A stretch of DNA of 64,000 nucleotides from Diphasiastrum complanatum (Eukaryota > Streptophyta > Lycopodiopsida > Lycopodiales > Lycopodiaceae), in the NCBI GenBank assembly GCA_029204225.1, contig CM055107.1:43501507-43565506 (forward strand), written 5' to 3'. The translations under genes were made by a program, and so were the position numbers. The notes under the pieces were generated by a model, which was given only the letters and a program-made list of their open reading frames with translations, searched no databases and was not told the origin of the DNA. Of this stretch, positions 47,410 through 59,273 are shown piece after piece; the first letter of the stretch is position 1; each line of letters begins with the position of its first letter.

Positions 47410-48059
47410 TGTGAAAGATTCAACTAGTTTCATCACATTTTGCAATATTTCCATATTTGGCATATTGAGACCAAAACTTGTTTTAGACTTAGATGTTGAC
47501 TTTTCAAAGTTCATTAGTCTAAATTTCATTTGAATAAACACTTTTTGAAAGTGTGGGAAAGATAGAATGCGAGTTTGAGTAGATTCAATTTGAATAAGTT
47601 GGGTACATTGAATCTAGACCCAAAATTGGTAGGGTTAGCATTTTGTTGGGAAAGCCAAGTGGCCAAATAGGGTTGGGACCTGCTATAAAAGGATGTAACT
47701 CGTGGAGAGAGTCATCTTCTCTCTTCTCTATCTCATTTCATGCTTATACATGGTTCTCTTGGGTTCTACTATCCATTGGTGCACTATCTTGGTGATTGCT
47801 TGCAATTCTATGTGTAGAATGATCTATATTTGCTATTTTTGGATCCGCACGTGTGAAATACAGTAGTTTGCTGGTTTTGTACAGACAGCAACAGTACATA
47901 ATCATTTCACTCAAGTTTGATCAAGTTCTATTAGTGTTTGCATCGCAAATTGTGTGTAGATGCTGATTTTTCTACATTGGTGAAATTTGTAGTGTATTTC
48001 TCTTTCTAACCAAAGATCATTCAAGTAGATTGGATCTTAAGGATCTGAAATCTTTCACA
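47410..48059 (+). repeat. 5' LTR of the deleted copia element
   Basis: It runs tgtgaaagattcaactag to gaaatctttcaca. A TATA box (ctataaaag, about 47693-47701) sits mid-LTR, followed by a pyrimidine-rich tcttctctcttctct stretch, a common plant initiator context. Confidence 0.93.
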
Positions 48060-48071
48060 TGGTATCAGAGC
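48060..48071 (+). other. Primer-binding site of the deleted copia element
   Basis: tggtatcagagc immediately follows the LTR, matching the complement of initiator methionine tRNA. Confidence 0.93.
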
Positions 48072-48907
48072 TTGTGTTTCAGGTTATGAAGGAGGAAATC
48101 AGATCTATCAATGATTTGGTGAAGATATCAAGTCTAGAGCATGCTAGAGAGGATTCTACACCAAAATCGGATTTTTTGCTTTTGTAGATTGGACCTTTTG
48201 TAGATCAAAACACTAAATAGGTCAATATACTTGTTCAATTCCATTTTTTGAATTCATATGCTGGATTTGGCCGATTTTTGGATCATTGGTTCAGCCTAAG
48301 TGGTGGCTTATAGATTGCATATTAAATTTTCAGCATTTGCATGTAGATTTGGAATAGTCAATTTTTTGTGATTTTGTCAAAACTCTAATTTTGATTTCAT
48401 TTGAGTGTGTTTCAATCTTAGGAAGTGGCAAAAGTCATTAGATTGAGGATAGATCATAGGTTGATCAAGATTCCATGATTCTATGTGTTGATTTGCTTGG
48501 ATAAGTGCTAGAAGAGAATGAGATAGTTTCAAATCTTGGTGATTTCTTTTGAAAGCATTTGTTGTTGTTCAAAGGAGTGCTTTGTGCATTGAAACAGGGA
48601 GACATGCAAGCAAAAGTTGATCACTCACATTTATTGTTTGTTTGCTGTATTTTTCCAGAGAGTTCAGAGCTGAAGCATGGTGGAATCATTTCATTTACAT
48701 TCTATTTGATTCTTTATGTTCTAGTCACATTTTTACATGTAAAATTGATGTAAGAAATAGTGAAGCATCCCAAGTGGACACTATTCTCTATATCAATTAT
48801 GGTTGTTTCTATTTTAAGCATTACATGATCATTGAAAGGAGATCTGTTCTTAGGAAGGTCATTTTTATGATGGATCAAAGTTCTATTGGCAAAAACTATG
48901 CTAGGAG

Positions 48908-49492
48908 CATTGGAAGCTAGGAAGGCGAGTTTTGAGGTACATCATTGAAACTCGAGATTTTGGCATATTGTATGAGGGATTATCACCTAATCTTTTTGGA
49001 TTTTCAGATTCGGACTATGCTAGAGATATAATGGATAGGAAATCCATTAGTGCTTATTGTATTTTCATAGGTGATGGAGCTATATCATGGATGTCAAAGA
49101 AACAAGCCACTATCTCATTGTCATCTAGTGAGGCCGAGTACAAAGCTCTTACACATTGCACAAAGGAGATGGTATGGATCAAGAGGATGATCAAGGATCT
49201 TCACTTGCTGGATTTTTTAGAGAGCCCAATCATTTTTTGTGACAATCAATTAGCCCAAAGAATGGCATCCAATCCTATCTTTCATGCTAGGAGCAAGCAT
49301 ATTGAGATACAATATCATTTTGTGAGGGAGCGAGTCATTGCAAAGGAGGTGGAGCTTCAACATGTGTCTTCAAGGGAATGTGTAGCTGATATCTTCACCA
49401 AAGCATTGGGAAAAGACTTGTTCATGAAGCATAGGACTTCACTTGGAGTATTATCAAAGTCTATGCTAAAACTAGTTGAAGAGGGAGTGTGA
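48908..49492 (+). pseudogene. Copia RNase H C-terminal remnant in frame
   Basis: From HWKLGRRVLRY (48908) the frame is open to the stop in the 3' LTR: FSDSDYARDIMDRKSISAY, AISWMSKKQATISLSSSEAE, IIFCDNQLAQRMASNP, RSKHIEIQYHFVRERVIAKE, FTKALGKDLFM, EEGV. The catalytic acids at D, E and D positions are kept (SDSD, SEAE, CDN), although AGD is changed to ARD. It is the matching region of residues 1121-1317 of the intact element. It has no start of its own and is fused to non-coding leader, so translation is doubtful. Retention may reflect a need for sequence near the polypurine tract rather than for protein. Confidence 0.85.
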
Positions 49493-50137
49493 AAGATTCA
49501 ACTAGTTTTATCACATTTTGCAATATTTCCATATTTGGCATATTGAAGCCAAAACTTGTTTTAGACTTAGAGGTTGACTTTTCAAAGTTCATTAGTCTAA
49601 ATTTCATTTGAATAAACACTTTTTGAAAGTGTGGGAAAGATAGAATGCGAGTTTGAGTAGATTCAATTTGAATAAGTTGGGTACATTGAATCTAGACCCA
49701 AAATTGGTAGGGTTAGCATTTTGGTGGGAAAGCCAAGTGGCCAAATAGGGTTTGGACCTGCTATAAAAGGATGTAACTTGTGGAGAGAGTCATCTTCTCT
49801 CTTCTCTATCCTATTTCATGCTTATACATGGTTCTCTTGGGTTCTACTATCCATTGGTGCACTATCTTGGTGATTGCTTGTAATTATATGTGTAGAATGA
49901 TCTATATTTGCTATTTTTGGATCCACACGTGTGAAATACAGTAGCTTGCTGGTTTTGTATAGACAGCAACAGTACATAATCATTTCATTCAAGTTTGATC
50001 AAGTTCTATTAGTGTTTGCATCTCAAATTGTGTGTAGATGTTGATTTTTCTACATTGGTGAAATTGGTAGTGTATTTCTCTTTCTAACCAAAGATCATTC
50101 AAGTAGATTGGATCTTAAGGATCTGAAATCTTTCACA
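49488..50137 (+). repeat. 3' LTR of the deleted copia element
   Basis: It begins within gagggagtgtgaaagattc and ends tttcaca, followed by the cagat duplication. About 18 differences from the 5' LTR, mostly transitions, were counted by eye. Confidence 0.93.
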
Positions 50138-51229
50138 CAGATAACTAGAGAGCAGGTGAATGGAAGAATAGGAGAGGTATCACTGGAGGAAGGGAGGAAG
50201 TAACTCAACGATGGAGAAGGGGTTGGAATAAGGAGAGAGGGAGAGGAAGGACTGGCCTCAGAGGGATAGTGAAGCGCTGTGGGAGGTAGATAGCATCAGC
50301 AATGAAGGCTAGTTGTTTGTATATGTGAGAGATGGGCAACGAGCAAGTAACATACACCTTTGTCCATCAGATGAGTAGTATTGATGTCTGTTGCAATTAG
50401 AGCAACAATATTTGAGATAGTCTGTCCATTGCATTCAGATAGAGGAATGACAGGTTGTCCAACGCAGTCAGAAAGCCAGAAAGCTATGAATATAATGCAG
50501 GCAGATCTGCATGAAATGTCTTCTTCATATGATCATACTCCAAGATCAATCAACATACTATCCAATCTGTAGATAGCACCAGTAGTTAAGACAACGGGAT
50601 CATCACCAATCTTCTTGAAGAACCTATGTATTCATAATCACAATCATGAAACAGAATGTAGCAAAAGACTCCATGCCTCTCTACATCACCAGAACACTAA
50701 AAATGATCTCTATCCATAACCAAGAAAGCAAGAACTCTCTTCTGCTCTCCATGAACGAATGAATTGCTTCCTCCCGAATCCTTCCTTCTTCTTCTCCTTG
50801 TTGAGAGAAAATGGTTCATTTTCATTCCACTTGAAAACACCAACGTCTTTCATTCTCCATTGAATCCCATCCACTAAATCCAAATTCACCAATCCTTATA
50901 AAAAATTTCATATCCATTTGACACATGTCCATAGTAACTTGGTTGATTTCAGAAGTAGGGAACAGCCCATAGTGAAAACTGCTCTACGGACCATTTGAAG
51001 CATCTTTTCTTCATAACTGAATTTCATTGAAGGGAAAAATGCCTTCAATAAGGTTTTCTAGTTTCCATATTGATACAAAGACCTTTATAACCTATTTTGG
51101 CCTTTCCAAGACAATTCTTTCAAAATCTTTAATCATTGGTATTCAAACCCATTCGCCCCATTATGATTGCAACATTTGTAATGTTTTCGTCCTTCATTTT
51201 CCGTAGAAACATACACTACTGATTCCAGC

Positions 51230-53433
51230 ATGATCAATTCAAACTACTATCAAAGGTCTTATATGTTCCTAAACTCTCTACAAATTTGTTATCAGTAAGT
51301 AGAATTATAGATTTAGGTCATAAATTAGAATTCAAATTTGTTCAATGCAAAATTATTGATATGAGTAATAAGATCCTTGCGCTCGTCAAGAGGCAGAGTT
51401 ACTTATATAGATTGGCACATTGTTATTTTGAGTCTAGTCAAGAAAGCATTACTATGGCATCATCACTTAGGACACTTAAATTATGCATCTATTTTGAACA
51501 TGTCTAGACAATCCATGGTTCTTGATCTCGACTATCTTTCTTGAAAGGTCGATCTCCCTGTCTATCATAGCTGCATCTTTGGAAAGCAGACTAGGATTCC
51601 TTTTAGACCAAACCATAGGCATGCAACAAAAGGTTTGTTAGATGTTGTTCATACAGATATATGTGGACCTATGCAAACTCCTTCATTGCTAGATGCAAAG
51701 TATTTCATTACTTTTATTGATGAGTTCTCCAGAAGAACAACTGTTTATTTTATTAAACATAAATAAGAGGCTTTCATCAAATTCAGACAATTCAAAGAGC
51801 ATGCTGAGAATCAAACTGGCAAACAAATCAAAGCACTAAGGTCAGATAATGGGGGCAAATATATCTTTACCAAATTCAAGGACTATTGCCTTAACAACGA
51901 CATTGAGTAACAATACATTATCTCCTATTCGCCTCAGTCAAATGGTCTTGTTGAGAGAGAGAACAGAACCTTAATTGAATCGGCAAAGTGCATGTTATCA
52001 CATGCGACACTTCCGAAGTCCTTCTGGGTTGAAGTTGTTTCAATAGCAACCTATATTCAGAACAGATGTCCTACTAAAGGTCTCTCAGACAAAACACCAT
52101 TCGAAGTTTGGACAAGTATCAAACTTTTTTTTATCATACGTACGAGTTTTTGGATGTACTGCTTTTGCGACAGATACCTCATGATCTCAAGAAGGAGCTT
52201 GACTTCCAGAGTATCAAAAATGTATTTTTATCAGCTACACTACTTCAGATCAAGCCTACAAGTTGTTCGATCCCATCGAGTCGAAGATATTCACTAGTCG
52301 CGGGATGTCATCTTCATCAAAGATCAGTTTCAAGACCTCAAGGGAAAAGACAAAGCCCACATAGCTGACTGTTCGGTTTCATCCGACACATGGAACTTTC
52401 TAGTTTCTCAGTTGACTATTCCCATTTAAGGTCCAAGCTCTTCTACTTTTGAGGAACAACAAATCAACAATGAATTAGAAGATGATGATGTCTAGTACTC
52501 AAGCATTCTTCTATTTGACTTTTGCTATCATTTGTCACTGCGACAAATTTGGAAATACATCAAATGGATGTACAAACAACATATCTTAATGGAGTTATCG
52601 AACAAGACATTTACATGGTGCAACCCGAAGGTTATATTATCGAGGGTAAACACAATCATGTGTGTAAACTCCATAAGGCACTTTATGGCTTGAAGCAATC
52701 TGCTCGAGCATGGTTTCAAAGGATCAATACTTTGCTTATTGATCGCAGCTACACACCTAGCTCTTTAGATTCAAATGTTTACTTCAAAGCAGTGCAACAG
52801 TCTTTTATCATTATCGCTTTATACGTGGATGATACATTGCTTTTCAGCAACAGTACCGATCTGATAAAGGAGGGCAAGACAATGTTATTGTTCGAATTCG
52901 ACATGACCGATTTGGGCGAAGCTCATTTCTGCCTTGGTATACAAATCCACAGAGACAAAAAAATAGAAGTTGGTCTACATTACACAACAGAGGTACATCT
53001 ACAACATGTTAGTCAAATATAATCTGATTAATTTCCAATTAGATCTCTCACCAATGAAACCAAGTCTCAAATTGTCAAAGAACCAGTGTCTCCAAACAAT
53101 TCATGAGAAGCAGCAGATGCGTGAGTATCCTTACTATTCTATTATAGGATCTCTTATGTACGCCATGATCTGTACCAAGCCAGACATAGCTTTTGCAGTC
53201 AGCTCTCTCAGTCAGTTTATGACTAATCTTGGTGTAACGCATTGGAAGGCTCTTATCAAAGTCATGAGATATCTTCAAGCTACTATGGACTTTTGCATTT
53301 GTTATGGAGCAGTTCGCAACGACAAACTCAATTTACTCAGTGGTTACAAAGATGCAAGTTGGGCAGGAGATGTAGACACTCGTAAATCCACTTTCAGATT
53401 TACATTCTTCCTCAACAATGGTCCATTTTCCTG
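51230..53433 (+). pseudogene. Family B copia pol pseudogene (copy 2)
   Basis: The gag-pre-integrase region (LSVSRIIDLGHKLEF, 51286 on) leads to the integrase core (VHTDICGPMQTPSLLDAKYF near 51645, LRSDNGGKYIFTKFKDYC, SPQSNGLVERENRTLIE) with several stops. After an internal deletion near 52495 it resumes in RT (FVTATNLEIHQMDVQTTYLN, LYGLKQSARAWF, LYVDDTLLFSNSTD; 52522-53022). RNase H follows (YPYYSIIGSLMYAMICTKPD, SWAGDVDTRKSTFRF), cut at 53433 in SRKQ-equivalent sequence. RT is nearly the same as at 18964-19440, so both belong to one family. The YVDD is intact, but the copy as a whole is not functional. Confidence 0.87.
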
Positions 53434-53435
53434 AA

Positions 53436-54116
53436 ACAGTCACTCTCTATAATCCACACTTTGTCCGCTGTCAGAAATTACGTGTAAAAATGCAGTGTCA
53501 TCTTTTTCACATTTTTCGCTTGTCAAGAATTGTGAGTAAATATGTAGAGTCGCATTTTCAAAGTGCCTCAAATGTTAAGGAAATGACTCTGACAAATTGT
53601 GGAGCTACTCTAATATGAAGGAAATGAGATTTTAGGACAATGTCAGATTTTTTTGCAAGAAACCGACACTGTCATTTTTTTGCGACACTGTCGCCTGTGG
53701 CAGTTTTAGTTCATTTCTGCAGAGTGACAGTTTAGTTCATTTATGCAGACATACTGTTTATGGCCAAATTTCCACCGCTTATCAGCAATCAATGAGAAGT
53801 AACTGGATGAATGCTAGTGGACACCAGCCAACTGGCAATCGCATTTGACGACCTAACTACTTAGTATAAATTAACTGTTCATACATCTCTTTTTCACAAT
53901 TAGTGATAAAATTCTGAAGCAACGCTTCAACATTGTGAATGTGAAGGGGCTGAGTGTTATTACACGATGCTTCCTGCGCTCTTATCAAGCAGATCAATCA
54001 CAATCAGAAAGTATTTTGTTAGCTCTCTGTCAAGCTTTCAAGCTTGAACTCTCTTGAGCATTCTAGCTCAGTCTGTTAGAGATTTATTTTAGAGTTGCTA
54101 TTGCGCTACTGCTTAT
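53436..54116 (+). repeat. Family B copia LTR, 5' truncated
   Basis: Joined directly to RNase H sequence, it matches the reverse complement of the solo LTR at 25249-26100 from its gagaga/tctctc region to its end (gctactgct). The first part of the LTR and the polypurine tract are missing. The junction at 53433-53436 is a deletion that removed the polyprotein tail plus the LTR start. gcgacactgtcgcc motifs are present near 53680-53695. Confidence 0.7.
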
Positions 54117-55289
54117 CAATAGAGCTATTTATTATCAGACTTATTCTCAGTGACTCAGAGATAACTTAGAGTGTGCGGTTTCTATCCGCTATTGTTTTGT
54201 GCTCATTAGCATCTGCTTTGTTTTTCTGAATCAATATTATCTTCTTATTGCGTTCAGTATATGTCAAAATACATGCATCTCTGTATTGCTTTGGTAACTG
54301 ATAGAAATTGTCTGAGAATTCAATACTTTATGTTTGGCTACGTAACCACTTAGTATCTAGTGATTTCAAAGTTAGTTGCTAAAGATTGAACATGATTTTC
54401 ATCACTACTACTTTGTTCAATTTTTATAGGCGTAATCATGCATTGGAAGTAGGAAGTTTCTGCATTACATTATCTATCCTATTTCTGATATTTCCTATCC
54501 ACCTTCAAACCTAGATCCTAGCACATGCAAGGCATCAAGATATGAAGAGGATTATAATTTGTCAATCAGAGGTTCCTTTCCATGAGAGCGATAACATAGT
54601 TCATATTTAAGAACATGTTTTTGATTCAACATCTAACAATATGATCATATTAATCCTAATCTACCAAAGATGAAATCTTACTTTTTTTTCTCTCTATTTT
54701 CTCTTTCTTCTCTCTCATGTTTTTGATTCAATCCCAATAATTAGCAAATCCAAATAAAAACAAGATCCAAAGAAAACATGAGAGATGGAAAGGAGAAGAA
54801 GAACAAGGACATTAGATCTGCAAATCAATATAGGTTCCACCTTCTTGATTAGAAATGAACATAAAAATGAATCACAAAGTACCACTATATATACTAAATT
54901 TTAGGACTTTGGCCTCAAATCCTATTGGCCAGTTTCTACCTCTCTTATTATTTGAAATTTGGGAGGAACCCTTTTTTATTCACTAACATGACTATTAGGC
55001 CCTATGACATTCTATTACCGCAAAAAGTCCTAAAGTCCTCTTATTACTTCTAACTAATCAAATCAGTTTGTGATAATCGGGTTGGATTTACACACGCAAT
55101 AGGGTTGACTCAATATATGAAACCCTCCAACAATATCCCCCACCAAAACTGGTGGTGGTCCCACGACATTGAGATTTATTTATTTGGGGCTCTGGTTCAC
55201 CTCACGCCGGACTTTTATTAGGTGATGTTGTACTTTACATAAATTCTAAGCATGACTCGTTGAAATCTCTATTATGTGGGAAAAAATAC
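54117..55289. other. Spacer, no gene recognised
   Basis: It contains pyrimidine-rich (54670-54720) and AT-rich sequence, with a ctatatatac string near 54893. No coding pattern or repeat pair was recognised. Confidence 0.4.
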
Positions 55290-57938
55290 TTACCTGTTGA
55301 AAGCTGTGCAAGTGATGAATCTGCATTTCCATGAGCCTTCCAGCATTGCTGCACAATAATACAATCTGGCTATTGCTAGCTGATCTTGAGCCTTATTTGT
55401 GGCCATTGAAAGATTTGGATTAAACACAAGCGCCGACAAATAGTCATCCCATCTATAATTAACAGATGTGAGCATGGCCAAGTGTTTTGCAAATATCGTA
55501 GATTGCCTAATCGTTGGATCTAGAGAGGTCAGGTAATCTTGGGCATAATCTTGTAATGCTCATAAAAAATCAACTACTATTGTCCATGTGAATGTTTGAT
55601 GGATGATTGGCCAACTTGGCGTATTGATTGTTATGCGATCCAACGAAACACCACATTCTAACCATTTATTTCATTTTGGCATTGGCACATAGTATGGATT
55701 TACCCTTAGTTGTCTAGGGCTTGCCACGTAACTCCTTATGGATTCTAGAGTTTTTCAAAAACAATCTTTCTCCAAGGGGATTGGTCTCCAAAAGCTGGTA
55801 GTTTATCCATTTTTTCTCCTTTTCTATCTCTGACATTTGGAAATGTATGACCCATCCACCTCGGAATGATTCGTGAGAATGTTGTCGAAGGAAGTTTTGA
55901 ATCTCTTCCTCGATGTTGACTGGTCATTGAAATATGTTTCTGGCTGATTCACTATATGTCAATGGACCTACTTCTGATTGTAGAATTTCTTGAGCATCAG
56001 CTGCTTGAGATGGATCAACATCCATCATTCCACTATCCGAAGCATCTTGCCCTTGATCTATATCTTGTGACGATGGTGAAAAAGCTTGCATGATCGGTAT
56101 TTGGATCTGAGGAGTTGATTGAAGAGCAGTAGCAGCTATCTGGTTGTATCCCTTAATGATTTCTTTGGCCTTTGATAGTTCTGTTGTGGCCTTTTGCTTG
56201 AATGTATCAAACCTCTCTTGAAATTCTAATAAAGCTGTCTTGTAGGTATCCACTTTATGCAGAAGATAATTGATCTCATGTTGGGAGACAAAATGATCCA
56301 CTTCAGGGGTGTGCAGTAGATTGTCCCACTCCGCAACTATGATGTCCAACTCTTTCAATATGCATTCTTTCTCCAAATTTGCCATGTCCAATTGCCCTTG
56401 TAAAAGTGGTATCTATAATTTGTCTTTTTGAATAGCTTTATTGACTTGCTCTTGAGCTTTTCGAGGCCTTCCTACAGCTTGCCGACATAAGTTTGAAGTG
56501 CATTTTCATGCTACTGGGCTTGCTTGAGATCTACCGCTGATTTTGTTTGGTGTTGCTTGGCAATTTGGAGCTCTTAGTTGAGTTGTATCATGTTTTGGTT
56601 GCTTAATGTATTTTTCGAGCCCAATTCTGATAGTATTTTATCCAACACTACTTTCCCCTCTATCATATTCTAGATCATCTTTTCTAAGTGCGAATGAATT
56701 CCTAGGATGTCACTAGAATTAAGAGTGACAATAGGTTGATGCAACAACAGATCCAGTAGGCTGGGTGGATTTGGCCTAAAAATTTGCTTGCAAATCTTCT
56801 CCTTTGAAAACATCTTCACCCTCAAATCCATCTGGCACTATAGCTTCAAAAATAATTGGTGATCGTGCTGTAGACTAGATTGGTATGGTGTCTGGTCATG
56901 GCGTAGCTATAGTTTGAGCTATTACTGAATCTTGAGGAGTGGTACCATCAAATCCTTGTGAACTATCCAAGAATTGATCGAATCTCATTCCATGAGAATT
57001 TGGGTTGAATGGCAGAGGGCTCTAGGGCACAACAAATGTCTTATTTGTGTCAAGGGAATTGGAATAATCGAACATTTCCATGAATCTCTATTGGGAGGGA
57101 GCTAAGGTGGCTTGCGCTTCTATGGCTGGAACTATAGAGCCAATTGTCACAGAAGTCACTACTGAGGAATCATAGGCAAGGGTGGTGGCAGAGGATGGGA
57201 AAATAGGAAGCTCAATGTGGGTGGCAATAGAAAGTAGTTGCTGAGTTTGTCAATGGGCTGTGGGAGGCGAGTTGTGTGAAACGACCTCACTACATATCCA
57301 TTGTCGACTCTGTTATTTGTAGGCTAGTGAGAGAATGTAGTCTGTGCTAGCTCATAAATTACTAATACAAAATCAACTTTGAATCCGTACACTTGCCCTT
57401 CTAAGTAGGACGCGACCAAGGATGAGAGAAGAGACTTAACAATGAACTGCTTTTTGGTATTGGATTTTATAACTCTCTTCAATTCTCCAATAACCGTTTT
57501 GTATCAGTCATAAGGCTGGACAGTTCCCTTATCAAAATCATAATAATATTCAACCAAATGGTGGAGGATGTGTGAAGTAATCCTCTCCTTTCGCGGGTTG
57601 CCAACCATCATGAAATTGTTCACGAGCTGTGAGGCTGCCTAAAGCAAAGGATCACAAATGGCCTCTAGGAGATAGCCAACGTTAGTATGGTATTGGGCCA
57701 CACGAGTATCTATGAAAGGCATGATCACGACATTGGCTTGTTTGTGTGAAGGATTTGGCCTGGTGCCGAAAACAATTCCTATATATATGGTAGCAAGAGC
57801 GGCCTCTGATACCCGCACCTTGTGCACTACTCCTTGAAAGGTTATATAACTTGGCTTTAGCCTCATCCCACATGGCAAATCCATACTAATGAACTCCATT
57901 CTGATTATATTTGAAAATGAAATGGCATGAATGCCCAA
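55290..57938 (-). pseudogene. Decayed long reading frame of unknown family
   Basis: A minus-strand coding-like region is broken by stops and frameshifts. From the 5' side, 57938-57639 gives a 99-codon piece (FTGVVHKVRVSEAALATIYI-type, then ANVVIMPFIDTRVAQYHTN). It is followed by a readable LVNNFMMVGNPRKERITSHI and LHHLVEYYYDFDKGT near 57520-57620, then a low-complexity Pro/Gln/Ser stretch (56450-57400). Next is a 155-codon open piece (56391-55924), acidic with a likely coiled coil (about residues 1-80: EKECILKELDIIVAEWDNLL). Last comes a tail with GRDSKLPSTTFSRIIPRWMG. I do not recognise a family; a retroelement-borne or lineage-specific protein is possible. Confidence 0.4.
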
Positions 57939-57959
57939 CGCTTGAGCAAAGGGTTAGAC

Positions 57960-58320
57960 AAATCAAAGGTCAAGTGCTACTATTGTAGCAAAATGCTTCT
58001 TGATTTTCAAGGAGGTCTTGAACTTGTGACCAAAGAAATTTTGGATGCCAAGCTAACCAATTGAGCCAACCCTTGGATTTACTATTGTAGCAAAATGGGG
58101 CACTATGCCTCGGAATGCTTCAAGAGGAAGCAAGCACAAAGCCAAGCCAGCATTGGACAAGAGGAAAAAGAGAGTTATCATGAGGACTCGCTCATGACGT
58201 CAACCTTTTCATCATCAAGTGTCAAAGGTAAAGATCCTGGGTGGATAGATAGTGGGGCTAGCTCCCACATGTTGAGTAAAAGGGAGTATTTTTCTCAACT
58301 CACGCCTTATGCAGGACCTA
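57960..58320 (+). pseudogene. Copia gag zinc knuckle-protease fragment
   Basis: KCYYCSKM (57970-57994) is interrupted, then the same 17 bases (actattgtagcaaaatg) recur at 58081-58097 and the knuckle continues GHYASECFKRKQ. The protease start follows (DPGWIDSGASSHMLSKREYF, 58226-58290), with an intact DSG and the usual copia W-I-D-S-G-A-S-x-H-M. The 103-bp interruption is bounded by the 17-bp direct repeat. The rest of the element is missing. Confidence 0.75.
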
Positions 58321-59027
58321 TATACAGGCCTAGGATATCTGATGCACTTTTCTTTTGAGTGTTTGATCAAATCTATCCACGTTTTGTGGAGTTAAATGCC
58401 AAGATTAGCTAGTTTTGGTAAGTAGTCTTGATTCTAGCTCATAGTTTGGATCTAGATCAATCAAATGTGCATTTCTTTATCACTTTTAGGATTTATTGGG
58501 ATCATTCATTTTTCTGTAAAATTTTGTCAAAATAGATCAAAATTTGAGAGTGGTATTCGTCACATTTGGCGAGGTGGTCTTTACATTGAATTTGTCACAA
58601 ATGTCTCCGTAGTCATCAAGAATGTTGCAAAGGTAGCGGGAGTTGCGGTTGACAAGTCCATCATTGTGAGTCAACATCTAAAAGAATATTGAAGGTCGAC
58701 CATAAAAGCGTAACTCACCTCGACTACACTAATGTATCTTACCTTGCCTCTAGAGTGACGACTCTTGTTTTTTTTTTTTTTTTTTCCTTAGTTCAAAATC
58801 AATTGGTTTGGAAAGGAAAAGAGATCTTTTTCTAGTACCCTAGTCAGCAAATTTTGAATCTCTCTTGTAAAAAAGTTTGATAATGAAACAATGTAGTCTC
58901 CCAAAAACAATGTAGTGCATCCATTATTGAAGAAGAGCCAAAAAAACTCTAGATAAGATCTCTAAAGCTTGGACAAAAACTACTATTTAAAGGCCCATAA
59001 TTGCTCCTTCCAAAGAATTATTTGGAT

Positions 59028-59273
59028 TTATTTTTTGAATCTAGTGTCATTTTTCCAAAAGCATCTACTATGTTCAAGTGGTTGCTGATCCATTAGAGAT
59101 TTTTCCTGAGATGCTTTTGAAACTTTCCATAACTCTTTAGCTAGTAAGATGACTCTCATTTTAAATTTCCACATGTGGTAGTCAATTTCATCCAACTTGT
59201 TGATCATCGATACTATATTGTGGGAAGAATCCATTTGTGGATGATAATGACAAGTAGAATGAAATGTTGTCAC
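59028..59273 (-). pseudogene. Copia gag N-terminal fragment
   Basis: The minus-strand frame contains NKLDEIDYHMWKFKMRVILL followed by AKELWKV. This matches the opening of copia gag (L.G.NY..WK.KM...L....LW.V, DUF4219-type). Only the first 60 or so codons remain. It is antisense to the gag-protease scrap at 57960-58320, so it comes from a separate or inverted copy. Confidence 0.65.

Larger units (their letters stand above)
47410..50137 (+). mobile_element. Internally deleted copia element keeping only an RNase H tail
   Basis: A 2728-bp element with 650-bp LTRs (47410-48059 and 49488-50137), TG...CA ends and a perfect 5-bp target duplication, cagat (47405-47409 and 50138-50142). It also has a perfect primer-binding site and a polypurine tract, so it moved as a unit. 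The internal part is only 1428 bp: about 840 bp of leader-like sequence, then the last 190 codons of RNase H. Gag, protease, integrase and RT are absent, so it could only have moved with enzymes from another element. By eye the LTRs differ at about 18 positions, so it is older than the nested element at 38310. Confidence 0.92.
47393..51219 (-). repeat. Right arm of the 1.1-kb inverted duplication, split by a retroelement
   Basis: 47393-47409 (agatggagagcgcagat) plus 50138-51219 is the reverse complement of 34064-35152. The interruption is the element at 47410-50137, and the cagat target duplication is part of the arm. The arm touches copia sequence on both sides (older copia at 47392, family B copia at about 51230). 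The order of events was therefore arm first, then the 47410-50137 insertion. Between the two arms lie about 12 kb that include the young nested copia. Confidence 0.75.
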
